Shown in pieces: positions 19,843 to 28,722 of a stretch of DNA of 64,000 nt. How positions within the stretch are numbered: position 1 is the first letter of the stretch; each line of letters starts with the position of its first letter. The notes under the pieces are model-generated. The model was given only the letters and a program-made list of their open reading frames with translations. It was not told the origin of the DNA and did not search any database. This DNA is from a gamma proteobacterium HdN1 (GTDB lineage Bacteria > Pseudomonadota > Gammaproteobacteria > Pseudomonadales > Ketobacteraceae): the NCBI GenBank assembly GCA_000198515.1, contig FP929140.1:4438527-4502526 (forward strand). Reading direction: 5' to 3'. Both the position numbers and the translations under genes were made by a program.

Positions 19843-20325
19843 CTATTCCAACTTATTTTTCAATGGTTCTTCTTTGTAAATTTCACTGAATTGCAAATGC
19901 AGCACTTTATTTTTGCAAGAAACGCTAAAAAATTTGTAACATATATTATTTAAATAAGCTTCAAATTTATATACCTTGCTCTCTCTAACATCACTACCTA
20001 GCAATTCGCAAAGAAAATCCATCACTCTAAAAGCCAAATACCGTCTTCGTTCTTCAATAGATTTTGCATCAAACTGTAAATGATAGCCAAGCAAATTCTG
20101 AATCAAATAAGACTGCATTTCCTTTTCTAATTCTTTCAACCCACCCGGCATAATCTCTGCAGCACTACATTGAAGCTGGAAATCAGGAGAATAAAAAATT
20201 CTAACATCCTCAACCACATCACCTCGATTGAAGGAGGTCATGAATGCACACGCCAAATACTGCCTTATAGCACCATCGAGCGCCGAAATACCTCCAAGGT
20301 ATCCATCTAAAAACTCAATATTCAT
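19843..20325 (-). CDS. Hypothetical protein downstream of the RHS gene (candidate immunity protein)
   Basis: A 160-aa protein that I do not recognise. It is predicted soluble, with no signal peptide or membrane segment, acidic N-terminal half, several aromatic residues and a Lys-rich C terminus. The DNA is much richer in A and T than its neighbours. It starts 32 bases after the RHS stop codon on the same strand and ends just before a terminator. A small, AT-rich, unrelated gene directly after an RHS gene with a variable tip is the usual place of an immunity gene in polymorphic toxin systems. The role is inferred from position only. Confidence 0.7.
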   Translation of the reverse strand: MNIEFLDGYLGGISALDGAIRQYLACAFMTSFNRGDVVEDVRIFYSPDFQLQCSAAEIMPGGLKELEKEMQSYLIQNLLGYHLQFDAKSIEERRRYLAFRVMDFLCELLGSDVRESKVYKFEAYLNNICYKFFSVSCKNKVLHLQFSEIYKEEPLKNKLE

Positions 20326-20357
20326 AAATATTTTATCTCTAAATGACTATTGAACGT

Positions 20358-23300
20358 CTACTTTGGGCAAGGGCCACAAATGTTCTCATGCGCTTTTTCA
20401 AGTTTTTCTAGTGCGGCTTTTAAAATATTTATGCGCATCACATGGGTGCGATAACTGGGAGAAATCGGATTCAAGTCAGTCCTTCTCCATGCAATTTGAG
20501 CACGCAATATCTGAATAGCACGCTTCAATCCCTCACAGTTTCCACCAAAGGGATCAGGAGTGAAATACAACGCTTCACCTTCATCTGCATGGTCATAAGG
20601 CGCCGGTCCGCTCGCATTACCACCATTCCATGAAGCCATATCTTGCCAAGCTGAAAGACAGGATGGCGTGATATAGCAATAAATCAGACCAAGCCCTAGA
20701 CCCAACCCCAATCCAGGCAAGGCTATCGACATTTCTCCATCAGGGTCATAATTCGTAATCGGATTCTGATACCCATACCCATACGTACTAACCCCACCCG
20801 CTAACCCCATCGGATCACTCTGCACATACCGCCCCACCCGTGCATCATAATCCCGCATCAAGTTGTAACTTAGCCCCGTCTCCCCATCAAAATACTGCCC
20901 CGGAAACCGAATCGGCTGGCGTACGGTATTGGTAATTTCCTCTATCTCACCAAACGGCTTTCTCACCCCTTCCCACACCACGGTTTTATTCGAATCCGTG
21001 ACCAGTGTCGGCGTGTTTAAGTGATCGCTGTGGACGTAATAAATCTGCTCGGCTTGGCTGGTGTTAGCGCCCATCAGGCTCAGGCCGCAGAGTAACAAGC
21101 ACGCTGTACTGATCGTGTTTTTACGGTTGAGAGCGCGCTTGGCAGTAAGGCTACGCAAGCCCAGCATAGCAGCGAGGAAGGCCATTATCCAGAGGCCGAA
21201 GGCGCCACCAAACGCAGCCGTTGCGCTGTTGTTATCGGTGTTGCTTTCTTCAGAGCTGGTTGTAACGCTCGCACTGAAGTTTTCTTTGGCTTTTTTCCCT
21301 TTGTTGGCAATCAGGGTCACCGTTGCGGTTTGGCCCGCGCTGATGGTGCCGAGATCACAACTGCCGGCGTCTTCGGTGCAAGTGCCTTGGCTGGCCGTGT
21401 AGCTCACCAAGTTCACTTCTGTTGCAGGGAAGGTATTGGTGAGCACGACATTTTCAGCAGCGCTGCCACCGGCGTTCTGGACATTGACCTTGTACGTGAC
21501 CTGATAACGACCATCCGGCTGTTTCACGGAATTTCCGGTGGCGCCTTTCAAGGTAATCGCAAGATCGGCTTTTGTGCCTGTGTCTGGATTAGTTGTAGTA
21601 TCGGCATCCACCATTGCCAGTAATTTATTTCCGAGATAAACATAATCGCGAATCGGCGTGCCATCCTGATGATGTTCGGCCAGCAGTTGGTGATTGGCGC
21701 CATAGATAAATTGTATGGTTTTTCCGTCGGCGGTTTTAGAGACCCGCTCGCCTAGGTGGTTGTAACGATATTCTGCGACAATGGCAGGGCCGCTGAAGAT
21801 TTTGGTGAGGCGATTCGCATCGTTATAAACGTAGGTATAACTCTCATCTTGCGTGAGGTTACCGGCGGCGCTGTACTGGAAGCTACGGTTCTGGCCACCC
21901 TGCCCACTGGCGTTCACTTGGGTAAGGCGGTGAGTGTTGGCCGGATATTGGTAGCTTTCGGTAAAGTTTTGGCCGTCGCTTGCGTTGGTTTGCGCTTGCG
22001 ATACGCGGTTGCCGGTGAGGTCGTACTGATACGCTAGCGTGCCGTACTGGCCTTGCGCTTGGCTCAAACGCCCGTTGGGATCGTAGCTAAAGAGTTGGCT
22101 GCGAGCTGGGGTTTTCGCATCGGTCAGGTGATCCAGTTCGTTGGCGAGGTTAAAGCCGTATTGCAGGTTGCGAACGTCGCTGCTGCCTGAACGGGTCTGG
22201 ATGGTTTCCGGCTGGTAGTGGGTGTCGTAGCTGAGAGTTTCCGTTAGGCCATTGCCCCAAGTAAATCCGGTAAGGGGGCCGAAGGGTTCGTAGCTTAGGT
22301 TATTTGCGAGGGTCGTCCAGCTTTTACTGCTGTTTTCGCGGCTGCGGAGTTGGTGGATGCGTCCTTTATTGTCGTAGCCATAGCTAAGCTCTCGTCCGCT
22401 GGGGTAGGTGAGCGTTGCAAGCTGGCCTGCGACGTTATACGTGTAGGTGGTTTGGAAGGTTTTGCCTTCCTGTACCCGCACGTCATTCGTGATATTACCA
22501 AGTGCATCGTAGGCCCATTGGATTTTGTCGCCGTTGGCAACGATTGCCGAAGTTAAGCGGCCTTTTCCTTTGTTGGCAATGGAACCATTTGCCGTTGGAA
22601 GACTGGTTTCGTCGTATTTTAGGCTGACGTTGTCTTGCGCACTGGCCGGATATTGAATTTCGGTCAGGCGATTGAGGGCGTCATAGCTGTATTTTGTAAC
22701 GCTGTTGCGGGCGTCGGTTTTCTGGATCAGGTTATCGGCCAGATCGTAGCGATACACTGTAGTGCCGCGATCTGGGCTGGTTTCTTGGATTTTTCGGCCA
22801 AAGCCATCTACTACCCATGTGGTGGTTAAGCCGTTGGGATCGGTGATCGAGACAAGCTGATCTTGCGCGTTATATTCGTACTGGGTCGCACCGGTATCGC
22901 GCTCGGTTTGAGTGCGTAGGCGGTTGAGCCCATCGAAGGCGCGGAGAATGGGTTGCTGATAGGCATCGGTGATCCGAACGAGGTTGCCGTTTTCGTCGTA
23001 TTGGTTGGTTTCAAGTACTTGATCCTGAACACCGAAGCTTTTCCAGAGCCGTCCCAGATCGTCAAATTCCTGATGGACGAGTCTGCGCAAGCTGCCGCTG
23101 CTGGAGAGGATACGTTCGATACGATGGGCGCCTTGAGCGGTGAGCTCGTATTCAATACGCTCGTTATCTTGTGTGGAGATGGCTTGCAGGCGATGCGCGG
23201 CATCGTACTGATAATTCAGTTGAGTGCCGGTGGGTAAAGTAACTTGCGTCACTTGCCCGACTAGGTCATAGGCGTAGGTGGTGGTGACACTGCCTTGGGG

Positions 23301-25151
23301 CGTGACGACAGTGCGGCTTTTAAGCCAGCCGCGCGGGGTGTAGGCTAGCTGAGTCACGGTTCCATTAGGATCGACGATCGTTTTGGGCAATCCCTCGGCA
23401 GAGAATTCGGTAACCTCATTCACCAGCGGCGCACCAGTACCGTTCTGCTGTTCAACCCGATAGATTCGGCCTGCTGGGTTGACGTGTTGAACAGTGGTAT
23501 CGTTCACATCCGCGCGCGGCCCATCGACCGTTACGGTGGCAACCTTCAGGTTGGCAGGCGCATCATGATAGGTGTAAGAATAACTCCAAGTGCGGCTGAG
23601 CCCTTGCGTTGCATAGGGCGCACTGTGAGTGGTCGTGTCGATTTCGGTACGGCTTGCGAGCCTGCCAAGGCCGTCACCTTGAGTGTACGTAAAGCGTGTG
23701 GTTTTACCCGGTGCGCGGATTTCCTTGATGGTGCCGCCGGGATACCAGTCGGTTTCTGTTGTGCGCTGTTCGGGCTGGCCGACCGCTTCGGTCCGGCGGA
23801 TTTCCTGACCCTTGGCGTTATGATCAAGGTCGGTCACAAATCCGCGACCATCGGTAATTTTGTCCTGGAAGCCTTTTGCGTCGTAACTATAGGTGCTGTT
23901 GGTGGCACCGCAGTTGAGCGTAGCATCGCCGGTGACGGACTTGAGCTGGGCGTTAAACCCGCCTTCTGGGCCGCTGTAACCAAAGCGATATTCCGTTTCG
24001 AGCCCGTTGGCGTTTTTCAGGCGAACGACCCGATCCCCTAGGCTCAAGGGCGTATAGAGGGAGGTAGGCGAAAAAGTGCCGCTTCCATACCGGTATTCCA
24101 GCACCTCCATCCGATCAGCGCCCCCGGCATGCTCGGTGGAGACGGCAAGCCCTTGACTGTTATAGGCAAAGGTCGCAAAGCGGTTACCGTTTTCATCCAC
24201 AATTCCGGTCAGGGCTAAGGGGAACCGGGTGTCTTCGTAGAGGTATTCCTTGCAGCTGCTTTCTGCGCCGCTTGCGCCAGAAAAGCAGACCTTGGATAAA
24301 ATGTCCACTTCCGTGACGACCGACGTCACCTTGTCTACTACCGACGCGATTTTGTATTCGTACGAGAAGGTTTTATCGCCCGGCGCGGTGATCGCTTGAA
24401 TTTTTCCATCCGGATAGTAGGCAAATCCGAGAGCGTTACCAAAATCATCCGCAACGGAGGCCAGTTGACCTGTGGCGTTATAAACGTAGGTGTGTTTTCG
24501 AAAGGCTGCGTCTTCCTTCCACCAGAGTTTCGACTCGAATCGCTTGTTACTGTCGAGTTCGCTCTGTTTGAAATGATAATATTCTACTGAACCATCACTC
24601 AAGGAGAGTTCGTAAATATCACGCTCAGCGTCGTACTCCATGGCTGTCAACGCATTGCCGCTGCCACTTTGAGTGGGCTGGGTCGTGCCGTCTTCACCGC
24701 TCCAGACGTATTTCCAAGTTTCGCCGGTCGGCCGCTGTACAACGGCATAACGCTTGCCAGCATCTAGGTAGCTTACGATTTTAGCCTCGCCAAAGCCTGC
24801 CCATTTAGCGCCAAACTCGGGACTGATCTCGGAGGAGAGGCTGTTATAGCTGCGCCGGATCTCCAGCGGAAAATCGCCACCGGTGGAATAATCCACTTCT
24901 TGCTGCATCTTTGCGCCGGTGAGGATATCAATGGGGTTGCCTTTGGGGCACTGAGCGGTAGCGCCCGCGCACTCAGCAAGACAGTAGTTTTTACGCTCAG
25001 AGTGGGTGCACACAAAGCCATTGCTGGGAATGCCCGCATCGCAAATCTGGATACAAGCACTGATATCGATATCGCGATGAACCTTGGCGTTCGAGACGTT
25101 GCAGGCCGCATTCAAAAGGCCGGAATGGCCGAGAAGCAGTGCGGCAGACAC
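20358..25151 (-). CDS. RHS/YD-repeat protein with DUF11 insertion and variable C-terminal tip
   Basis: Very large secreted protein, 1597 aa from the GTG at 25151. After a hydrophobic stretch ending LLNAACN, a Cys-rich segment leads to a DUF6531-like entry (NPIDILTGAKMQQEVDY) and then dozens of YD repeats to about residue 1190. A DUF11-like beta domain follows (about 1215-1310). Next come a GlyGly-CTERM-like hydrophobic/basic segment (1315-1339) and a signal-peptide-like stretch (1340-1367). The RHS core follows, ending SYNLMRDYDARVGRYVQSDP and YDPDGE (1473), then a Gly-rich hydrophobic segment and a Cys-containing tip (1537-1597) of unknown fold. The GTG at 25151 has no ribosome-binding site and cuts the signal peptide. 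The real start may be at 25263, across a 7-bp repeat array that is now out of register. Confidence 0.88.
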   Translation of the reverse strand: MSAALLLGHSGLLNAACNVSNAKVHRDIDISACIQICDAGIPSNGFVCTHSERKNYCLAECAGATAQCPKGNPIDILTGAKMQQEVDYSTGGDFPLEIRRSYNSLSSEISPEFGAKWAGFGEAKIVSYLDAGKRYAVVQRPTGETWKYVWSGEDGTTQPTQSGSGNALTAMEYDAERDIYELSLSDGSVEYYHFKQSELDSNKRFESKLWWKEDAAFRKHTYVYNATGQLASVADDFGNALGFAYYPDGKIQAITAPGDKTFSYEYKIASVVDKVTSVVTEVDILSKVCFSGASGAESSCKEYLYEDTRFPLALTGIVDENGNRFATFAYNSQGLAVSTEHAGGADRMEVLEYRYGSGTFSPTSLYTPLSLGDRVVRLKNANGLETEYRFGYSGPEGGFNAQLKSVTGDATLNCGATNSTYSYDAKGFQDKITDGRGFVTDLDHNAKGQEIRRTEAVGQPEQRTTETDWYPGGTIKEIRAPGKTTRFTYTQGDGLGRLASRTEIDTTTHSAPYATQGLSRTWSYSYTYHDAPANLKVATVTVDGPRADVNDTTVQHVNPAGRIYRVEQQNGTGAPLVNEVTEFSAEGLPKTIVDPNGTVTQLAYTPRGWLKSRTVVTPQGSVTTTYAYDLVGQVTQVTLPTGTQLNYQYDAAHRLQAISTQDNERIEYELTAQGAHRIERILSSSGSLRRLVHQEFDDLGRLWKSFGVQDQVLETNQYDENGNLVRITDAYQQPILRAFDGLNRLRTQTERDTGATQYEYNAQDQLVSITDPNGLTTTWVVDGFGRKIQETSPDRGTTVYRYDLADNLIQKTDARNSVTKYSYDALNRLTEIQYPASAQDNVSLKYDETSLPTANGSIANKGKGRLTSAIVANGDKIQWAYDALGNITNDVRVQEGKTFQTTYTYNVAGQLATLTYPSGRELSYGYDNKGRIHQLRSRENSSKSWTTLANNLSYEPFGPLTGFTWGNGLTETLSYDTHYQPETIQTRSGSSDVRNLQYGFNLANELDHLTDAKTPARSQLFSYDPNGRLSQAQGQYGTLAYQYDLTGNRVSQAQTNASDGQNFTESYQYPANTHRLTQVNASGQGGQNRSFQYSAAGNLTQDESYTYVYNDANRLTKIFSGPAIVAEYRYNHLGERVSKTADGKTIQFIYGANHQLLAEHHQDGTPIRDYVYLGNKLLAMVDADTTTNPDTGTKADLAITLKGATGNSVKQPDGRYQVTYKVNVQNAGGSAAENVVLTNTFPATEVNLVSYTASQGTCTEDAGSCDLGTISAGQTATVTLIANKGKKAKENFSASVTTSSEESNTDNNSATAAFGGAFGLWIMAFLAAMLGLRSLTAKRALNRKNTISTACLLLCGLSLMGANTSQAEQIYYVHSDHLNTPTLVTDSNKTVVWEGVRKPFGEIEEITNTVRQPIRFPGQYFDGETGLSYNLMRDYDARVGRYVQSDPMGLAGGVSTYGYGYQNPITNYDPDGEMSIALPGLGLGLGLGLIYCYITPSCLSAWQDMASWNGGNASGPAPYDHADEGEALYFTPDPFGGNCEGLKRAIQILRAQIAWRRTDLNPISPSYRTHVMRINILKAALEKLEKAHENICGPCPK

Positions 25152-25180
25152 GGCAAGGCTGAGGCGGCTAATTAAAAACC

Positions 25181-25254
25181 GTGGGCTGTGGGCTGTGGGC
25201 TGTGGGCTGTGGGCTGTGGGCTGTGGGCTGTGGGCTGTGGGCTGTGGGCTGTGG
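25181..25254. repeat. Heptanucleotide tandem repeat (10 full copies plus 4 bases) upstream of the RHS gene
   Basis: Exact 7-bp unit GTGGGCT (plus strand) repeated ten times without a mismatch, then GTGG. On the coding strand the array is entered from ATG (25257) or, with AAGGA 8 bases upstream, GTG (25263). In the present register that frame reads P-Q-P-T-A-H-S repeats and stops at TAG about 29 codons after the ATG. Loss of one unit or gain of two would join it to the RHS frame. Confidence 0.97.
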
Positions 25255-25386
25255 CATTTTCACGTGTATCATCCTTGGGGTGTTTTTTATTTTTACTTCC
25301 TGACGTTAGCTTAGGCAGGGTACATCGCTGGCAGACGGCCGTCTGTTACGAAATGTAATCTTGAGAAGCGCATCTCATCAGGCGCG

Positions 25387-27000
25387 CAAAGCCCCCGCAA
25401 ACCACGAACACACCCCATCTATGCTACCATGCAGAACTCCCCCCCACGAGGCCGCCCCATCCATGCAACGCAAACGCCTGCCCATCGGCATCCAGACCTT
25501 CGCCAAAATTCGCGAAAATGACGCCTGCTACTACGTCGACAAAACACCGCTGGCGCTGCGGCTGATCGCTCAAGGCACCCACTTTTTTCTCTCCCGCCCC
25601 CGCCGCTTTGGTAAAAGCCTATTTCTGGATACCCTAAAAGAGCTGTTTGAAGGCAATAATGCCCTGTTCAAAGGCTTGTACGCCGAAAAACACTGGGATT
25701 GGTCGGTGAAGCATCCGGTGGTTCGGATCAGTTTTGGGGGTGGCGTTACCAGAAGCGCACAGGAACTGGAAGACCAAATCGACTCGCACCTGAGGCGCTT
25801 TGAAACGGCAAACCAGCTGGCCGTTGTAGACAAAACCCTTGCCGAACGTTTTCGAAGCCTGATCCTTCACTTGGCTCAATCTACAGGCCAGCGTGTAGTA
25901 GTTCTGATTGACGAGTACGACAAACCCATTCTGGATAATATCGAGCAAAGGGAAATTGCGCTGGAAACCCGTGAAACCCTCAAAGATTTTTATTCTGTCA
26001 TCAAGGATGCCGACGCCTATATTCGCTTTGCATTTTTGACCGGGGTTTCGAAGTTCAGCAAAGTCAGCCTGTTTTCAGGGCTGAATAACCTTCAAGACAT
26101 CACGCTAGACGCTCGTTATAGCACGATTTGCGGTTATACCGATCAAGATGTAGATAGCGTTTTTGCAGCGGAGCTTGAAGGCTTGGATCGCAGCGAAATC
26201 AAGCGTTGGTATAACGGCTACAACTGGTTGGGCGCTTCCGTTTACAATCCATTTGACCTGCTTTTACTTTTTGATCATCGCACCTTCCGCCCGTGGTGGT
26301 TTGAAACCGGAACCCCCAGCTTCTTGATAAAACTGCTGACTAAGCGCCATCAATTTACTCCCGCACTGGAAAACATGATTGCGCCGGAAACACTTCTTTC
26401 TACGTTTGACGTGGACAATATCCCCATTGAAGCCCTGATGTTTCAGGCGGGATATTTAACCATCCACGGGGTGAACGAAATTCCCGGGCTCACGCAAATC
26501 ACCTTGGGCTATCCGAACCTTGAGGTGCGCACCGCGCTCAACGGAAGCTTGCTTCAGGCGACTACCGGCGACCATCGGAATTATGCAATCCACGCAGGCA
26601 AGCTTTATCAGCTATTGAAAGATAAAAACATTCCCGCCATGCGCGATCTATTCCACGCCTTTTTCGTCACCATTCCGCACGACTGGTACCGCAACAGCCC
26701 GATTGCACAATACGAAGGCTACTGGGCCAGCATTTTCTACAGCCACTTCGCCGCGTTGGGATTGGATATCAAATTAGAAGACGCCACCAATCACGGCCGT
26801 ATTGATATGACGGTATGCTTTGAAGGGCATGTGTATTTATTCGAATTCAAAGTAGTGGAGCTGGTGCCTGAAGGTAAGGCGTTACAACAGCTAAAAGATA
26901 AGCGTTATGCCGATAAATACAGGGGCGATGGGCCGGTGCATTTGATTGGGGTGGAGTTTAGTAAGGATACGCGGAATATTGTGGGGTTTGAGGTTGAAGA
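25387..27000 (+). repeat. Direct repeat, copy 2 (AAA/PD-(D/E)XK gene plus leader)
   Basis: Partner of 18032-19640, including the same leader of about 75 bases before the start codon. Recombination between the copies would delete the whole RHS/companion unit and leave one AAA gene. No terminal inverted repeats or target duplications are visible at the outer edges. Confidence 0.9.
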
Positions 27001-27013
27001 GCAGGTGGAGTAG
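25463..27013 (+). CDS. AAA-ATPase-like protein with C-terminal PD-(D/E)XK nuclease domain, copy 2
   Basis: Twin of the gene at 18107, 516 aa, with the same Walker A-like RPRRFGKSLFLDTL, Walker B VVVLIDEYDKPI and PD-(D/E)XK-like GRIDMTVCFEGHVYLFEF. It has one extra codon near the N terminus (ENDACYY) and a C-terminal EEQVE extension. The start is the conserved MQRKRLPIG; an upstream frame to 25361 exists but is not shared with copy 1. It lies head to head with the RHS repeat array and converges on nirN. Family role unknown. Confidence 0.85.
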   Translation: MQRKRLPIGIQTFAKIRENDACYYVDKTPLALRLIAQGTHFFLSRPRRFGKSLFLDTLKELFEGNNALFKGLYAEKHWDWSVKHPVVRISFGGGVTRSAQELEDQIDSHLRRFETANQLAVVDKTLAERFRSLILHLAQSTGQRVVVLIDEYDKPILDNIEQREIALETRETLKDFYSVIKDADAYIRFAFLTGVSKFSKVSLFSGLNNLQDITLDARYSTICGYTDQDVDSVFAAELEGLDRSEIKRWYNGYNWLGASVYNPFDLLLLFDHRTFRPWWFETGTPSFLIKLLTKRHQFTPALENMIAPETLLSTFDVDNIPIEALMFQAGYLTIHGVNEIPGLTQITLGYPNLEVRTALNGSLLQATTGDHRNYAIHAGKLYQLLKDKNIPAMRDLFHAFFVTIPHDWYRNSPIAQYEGYWASIFYSHFAALGLDIKLEDATNHGRIDMTVCFEGHVYLFEFKVVELVPEGKALQQLKDKRYADKYRGDGPVHLIGVEFSKDTRNIVGFEVEEQVE

Positions 27014-27036
27014 CGGGGCGAAAAAACAACGCCCCG
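27014..27036. terminator. Hairpin between convergent AAA copy 2 and nirN
   Basis: CGGGGCG and CGCCCCG separated by nine bases, starting right after the stop codon of AAA copy 2. The stem is strong, but no T run follows on either strand, so it may stop transcription weakly or only protect RNA ends. Confidence 0.4.
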
Positions 27037-27049
27037 CCCGCAACGGTGA

Positions 27050-28660
27050 TCAATGGCTAGTTCCTTGATCGCGAGATACCTTGTTCCAGACATTATATTT
27101 ACCCACTGGCTTTACCATGGGCAAGCGTTTGATTTCTTTAAATGTCGCCGCGTCATACACCACAATCGCTCCTTTCATTTCCATCAGGCTGACCAAGGCA
27201 TATTTACCATCGCGCGTGAACTCAACGTGCGCGCTGGTGAGCCCTTTTTCAGGGGTTACGCTGCCCACAACTTTTAGAGAACGCTTATCAATGATTTGCA
27301 GGGTGTCGCGGTGGGAAGGATTCATCATCGCATCCACCCACATGTACGGCGTTTTATCGTGGCTGCGCAGGAAAAACCCCGTACCATTTGCGGGGATGTC
27401 GGTGACCTTTTTCCAGGTATTCATGTCAATCACGGTGACCACAGGGGTACCCAGATTGGTGGTCGCCATGACGGGGCGGCCTTGGTACTCAAAAGTAATG
27501 CCAGAGCCAAGGTGCGGCATTCCGCCCAGCTCAAGATCTGCCACTTTGCGACGCACGCGCAAGTCAATTACCTCCGCGTGGCCACTGCGTGACGCGCCCA
27601 TGACATGGTTGTAGCTTGGATCAAAATAGAAATCGTCCAGCGGCCTATCCAGCTCAATCGCACGCGGGGTGAGGAGTCCTGGCTCGGCAATCGCCTCCCC
27701 CATTTTATAGTCATGGACATAGCCACGATGTACCGGTTCCGCTTGGGGATCGTAGGAAATTTCCCAGATCAGCGGCACATCCTTTAGCGCCAAAATAAAG
27801 CTCTTGCGTGGCGCTGCATCGTAGACCGCAGAGACGCGAGAGGGTTGGCCCTTTGCATCTGCCACATTATAAACTCTTTGCAAGCTTAAATCGCTCGCGT
27901 CTAGGAGCACAGCGGTGCGTGGCAAATAATTGCCGACAAGCACCCATTTACCATCGTCCGATACTGCAAGGTTGCGCGCATTCAAGCCTGCGCGAATCTC
28001 CGCAACCACGCGCAGATTCCAAAGATCGTATTTAGTAATCCAGCCATCCCGCGAGGCAAAATAGACGAAGCGGCCGTCGGTAGAATATTTCGGGCCTCCG
28101 TGTAACGCAAAGCGGCTGGCGAACCGGTGAATTACTTCGAGCTTATCGCCATCCAGAATGGATACATGATGATCGCCTGCCTCTACCACCAAAAATAAGT
28201 TGTGCGGATCAGCAGCAAACACAGGCTTTGCAGGTAGCTTTAAGGCCGCTTGATCTACAGAGTGAGAGGCAACGATCTCTTTTTCGGTCCAAACAGGCTT
28301 GTTCGCCGGTTCGGTAAAGATGTAATCAACCAGAGCATTGATATCGCCCTCACTCAACACCTCGGAAAAGGCCGGCATCTGGGTTGCGGTGCGGCCCTTG
28401 CGGATGGTTTCTGCGGCGACAGGTTTGCGCAGGCGTTCAAGATTTTCTGGCAATAACGCGGGCCCCATCAAGCCAACGCGATCTTTGCCGTGGCAACTGG
28501 CGCAGTGTTCCTGAAATAATGCAGAAGCGTTGGGCGCAGCTTCAGAAGCTGCCGCCAACCCAGACCAAAACAACACGCCCGCCAGCATGGCCGCTACAGC
28601 AGCACCACTCAAAACAGGCTGGATAATGCGCTTCATTCCAAGGTTAGCGCTCTGCCACAT
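27050..28660 (-). CDS. nirN: NirN, c-type/d1-type cytochrome of haem d1 maturation
   Basis: Periplasmic paralogue of NirS (536 aa) that in the family dehydrogenates dihydro-haem d1 and hands haem d1 to nitrite reductase. An N-terminal signal peptide is followed by a cytochrome c domain with CASCH (Cys53, Cys56, His57), then an eight-bladed d1-type propeller. The ATG at 28660 lies 9 bases from AGGAG; a GTG at 28666 and an ATG at 28636 are worse placed. It is the last gene of the denitrification block and follows nirJ by about 60 bases. Confidence 0.92.
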   Translation of the reverse strand: MWQSANLGMKRIIQPVLSGAAVAAMLAGVLFWSGLAAASEAAPNASALFQEHCASCHGKDRVGLMGPALLPENLERLRKPVAAETIRKGRTATQMPAFSEVLSEGDINALVDYIFTEPANKPVWTEKEIVASHSVDQAALKLPAKPVFAADPHNLFLVVEAGDHHVSILDGDKLEVIHRFASRFALHGGPKYSTDGRFVYFASRDGWITKYDLWNLRVVAEIRAGLNARNLAVSDDGKWVLVGNYLPRTAVLLDASDLSLQRVYNVADAKGQPSRVSAVYDAAPRKSFILALKDVPLIWEISYDPQAEPVHRGYVHDYKMGEAIAEPGLLTPRAIELDRPLDDFYFDPSYNHVMGASRSGHAEVIDLRVRRKVADLELGGMPHLGSGITFEYQGRPVMATTNLGTPVVTVIDMNTWKKVTDIPANGTGFFLRSHDKTPYMWVDAMMNPSHRDTLQIIDKRSLKVVGSVTPEKGLTSAHVEFTRDGKYALVSLMEMKGAIVVYDAATFKEIKRLPMVKPVGKYNVWNKVSRDQGTSH

Positions 28661-28722
28661 GCACACGATCTCCTGTAAAGCTAAACGACGTTGTCAGCGG
28701 AAGAATCAACTCCGTTGAAGTA

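Noticed and set aside
25181-25254. CRISPR-like or origin-like repeat array
   Set aside because: Units are 7 bp, contiguous and without spacers; no cas genes or replication genes are near.
18032-27013. Composite transposon made of the two AAA genes
   Set aside because: No transposase family motifs, terminal inverted repeats or target-site duplications could be seen; only direct-repeat recombination is supported.
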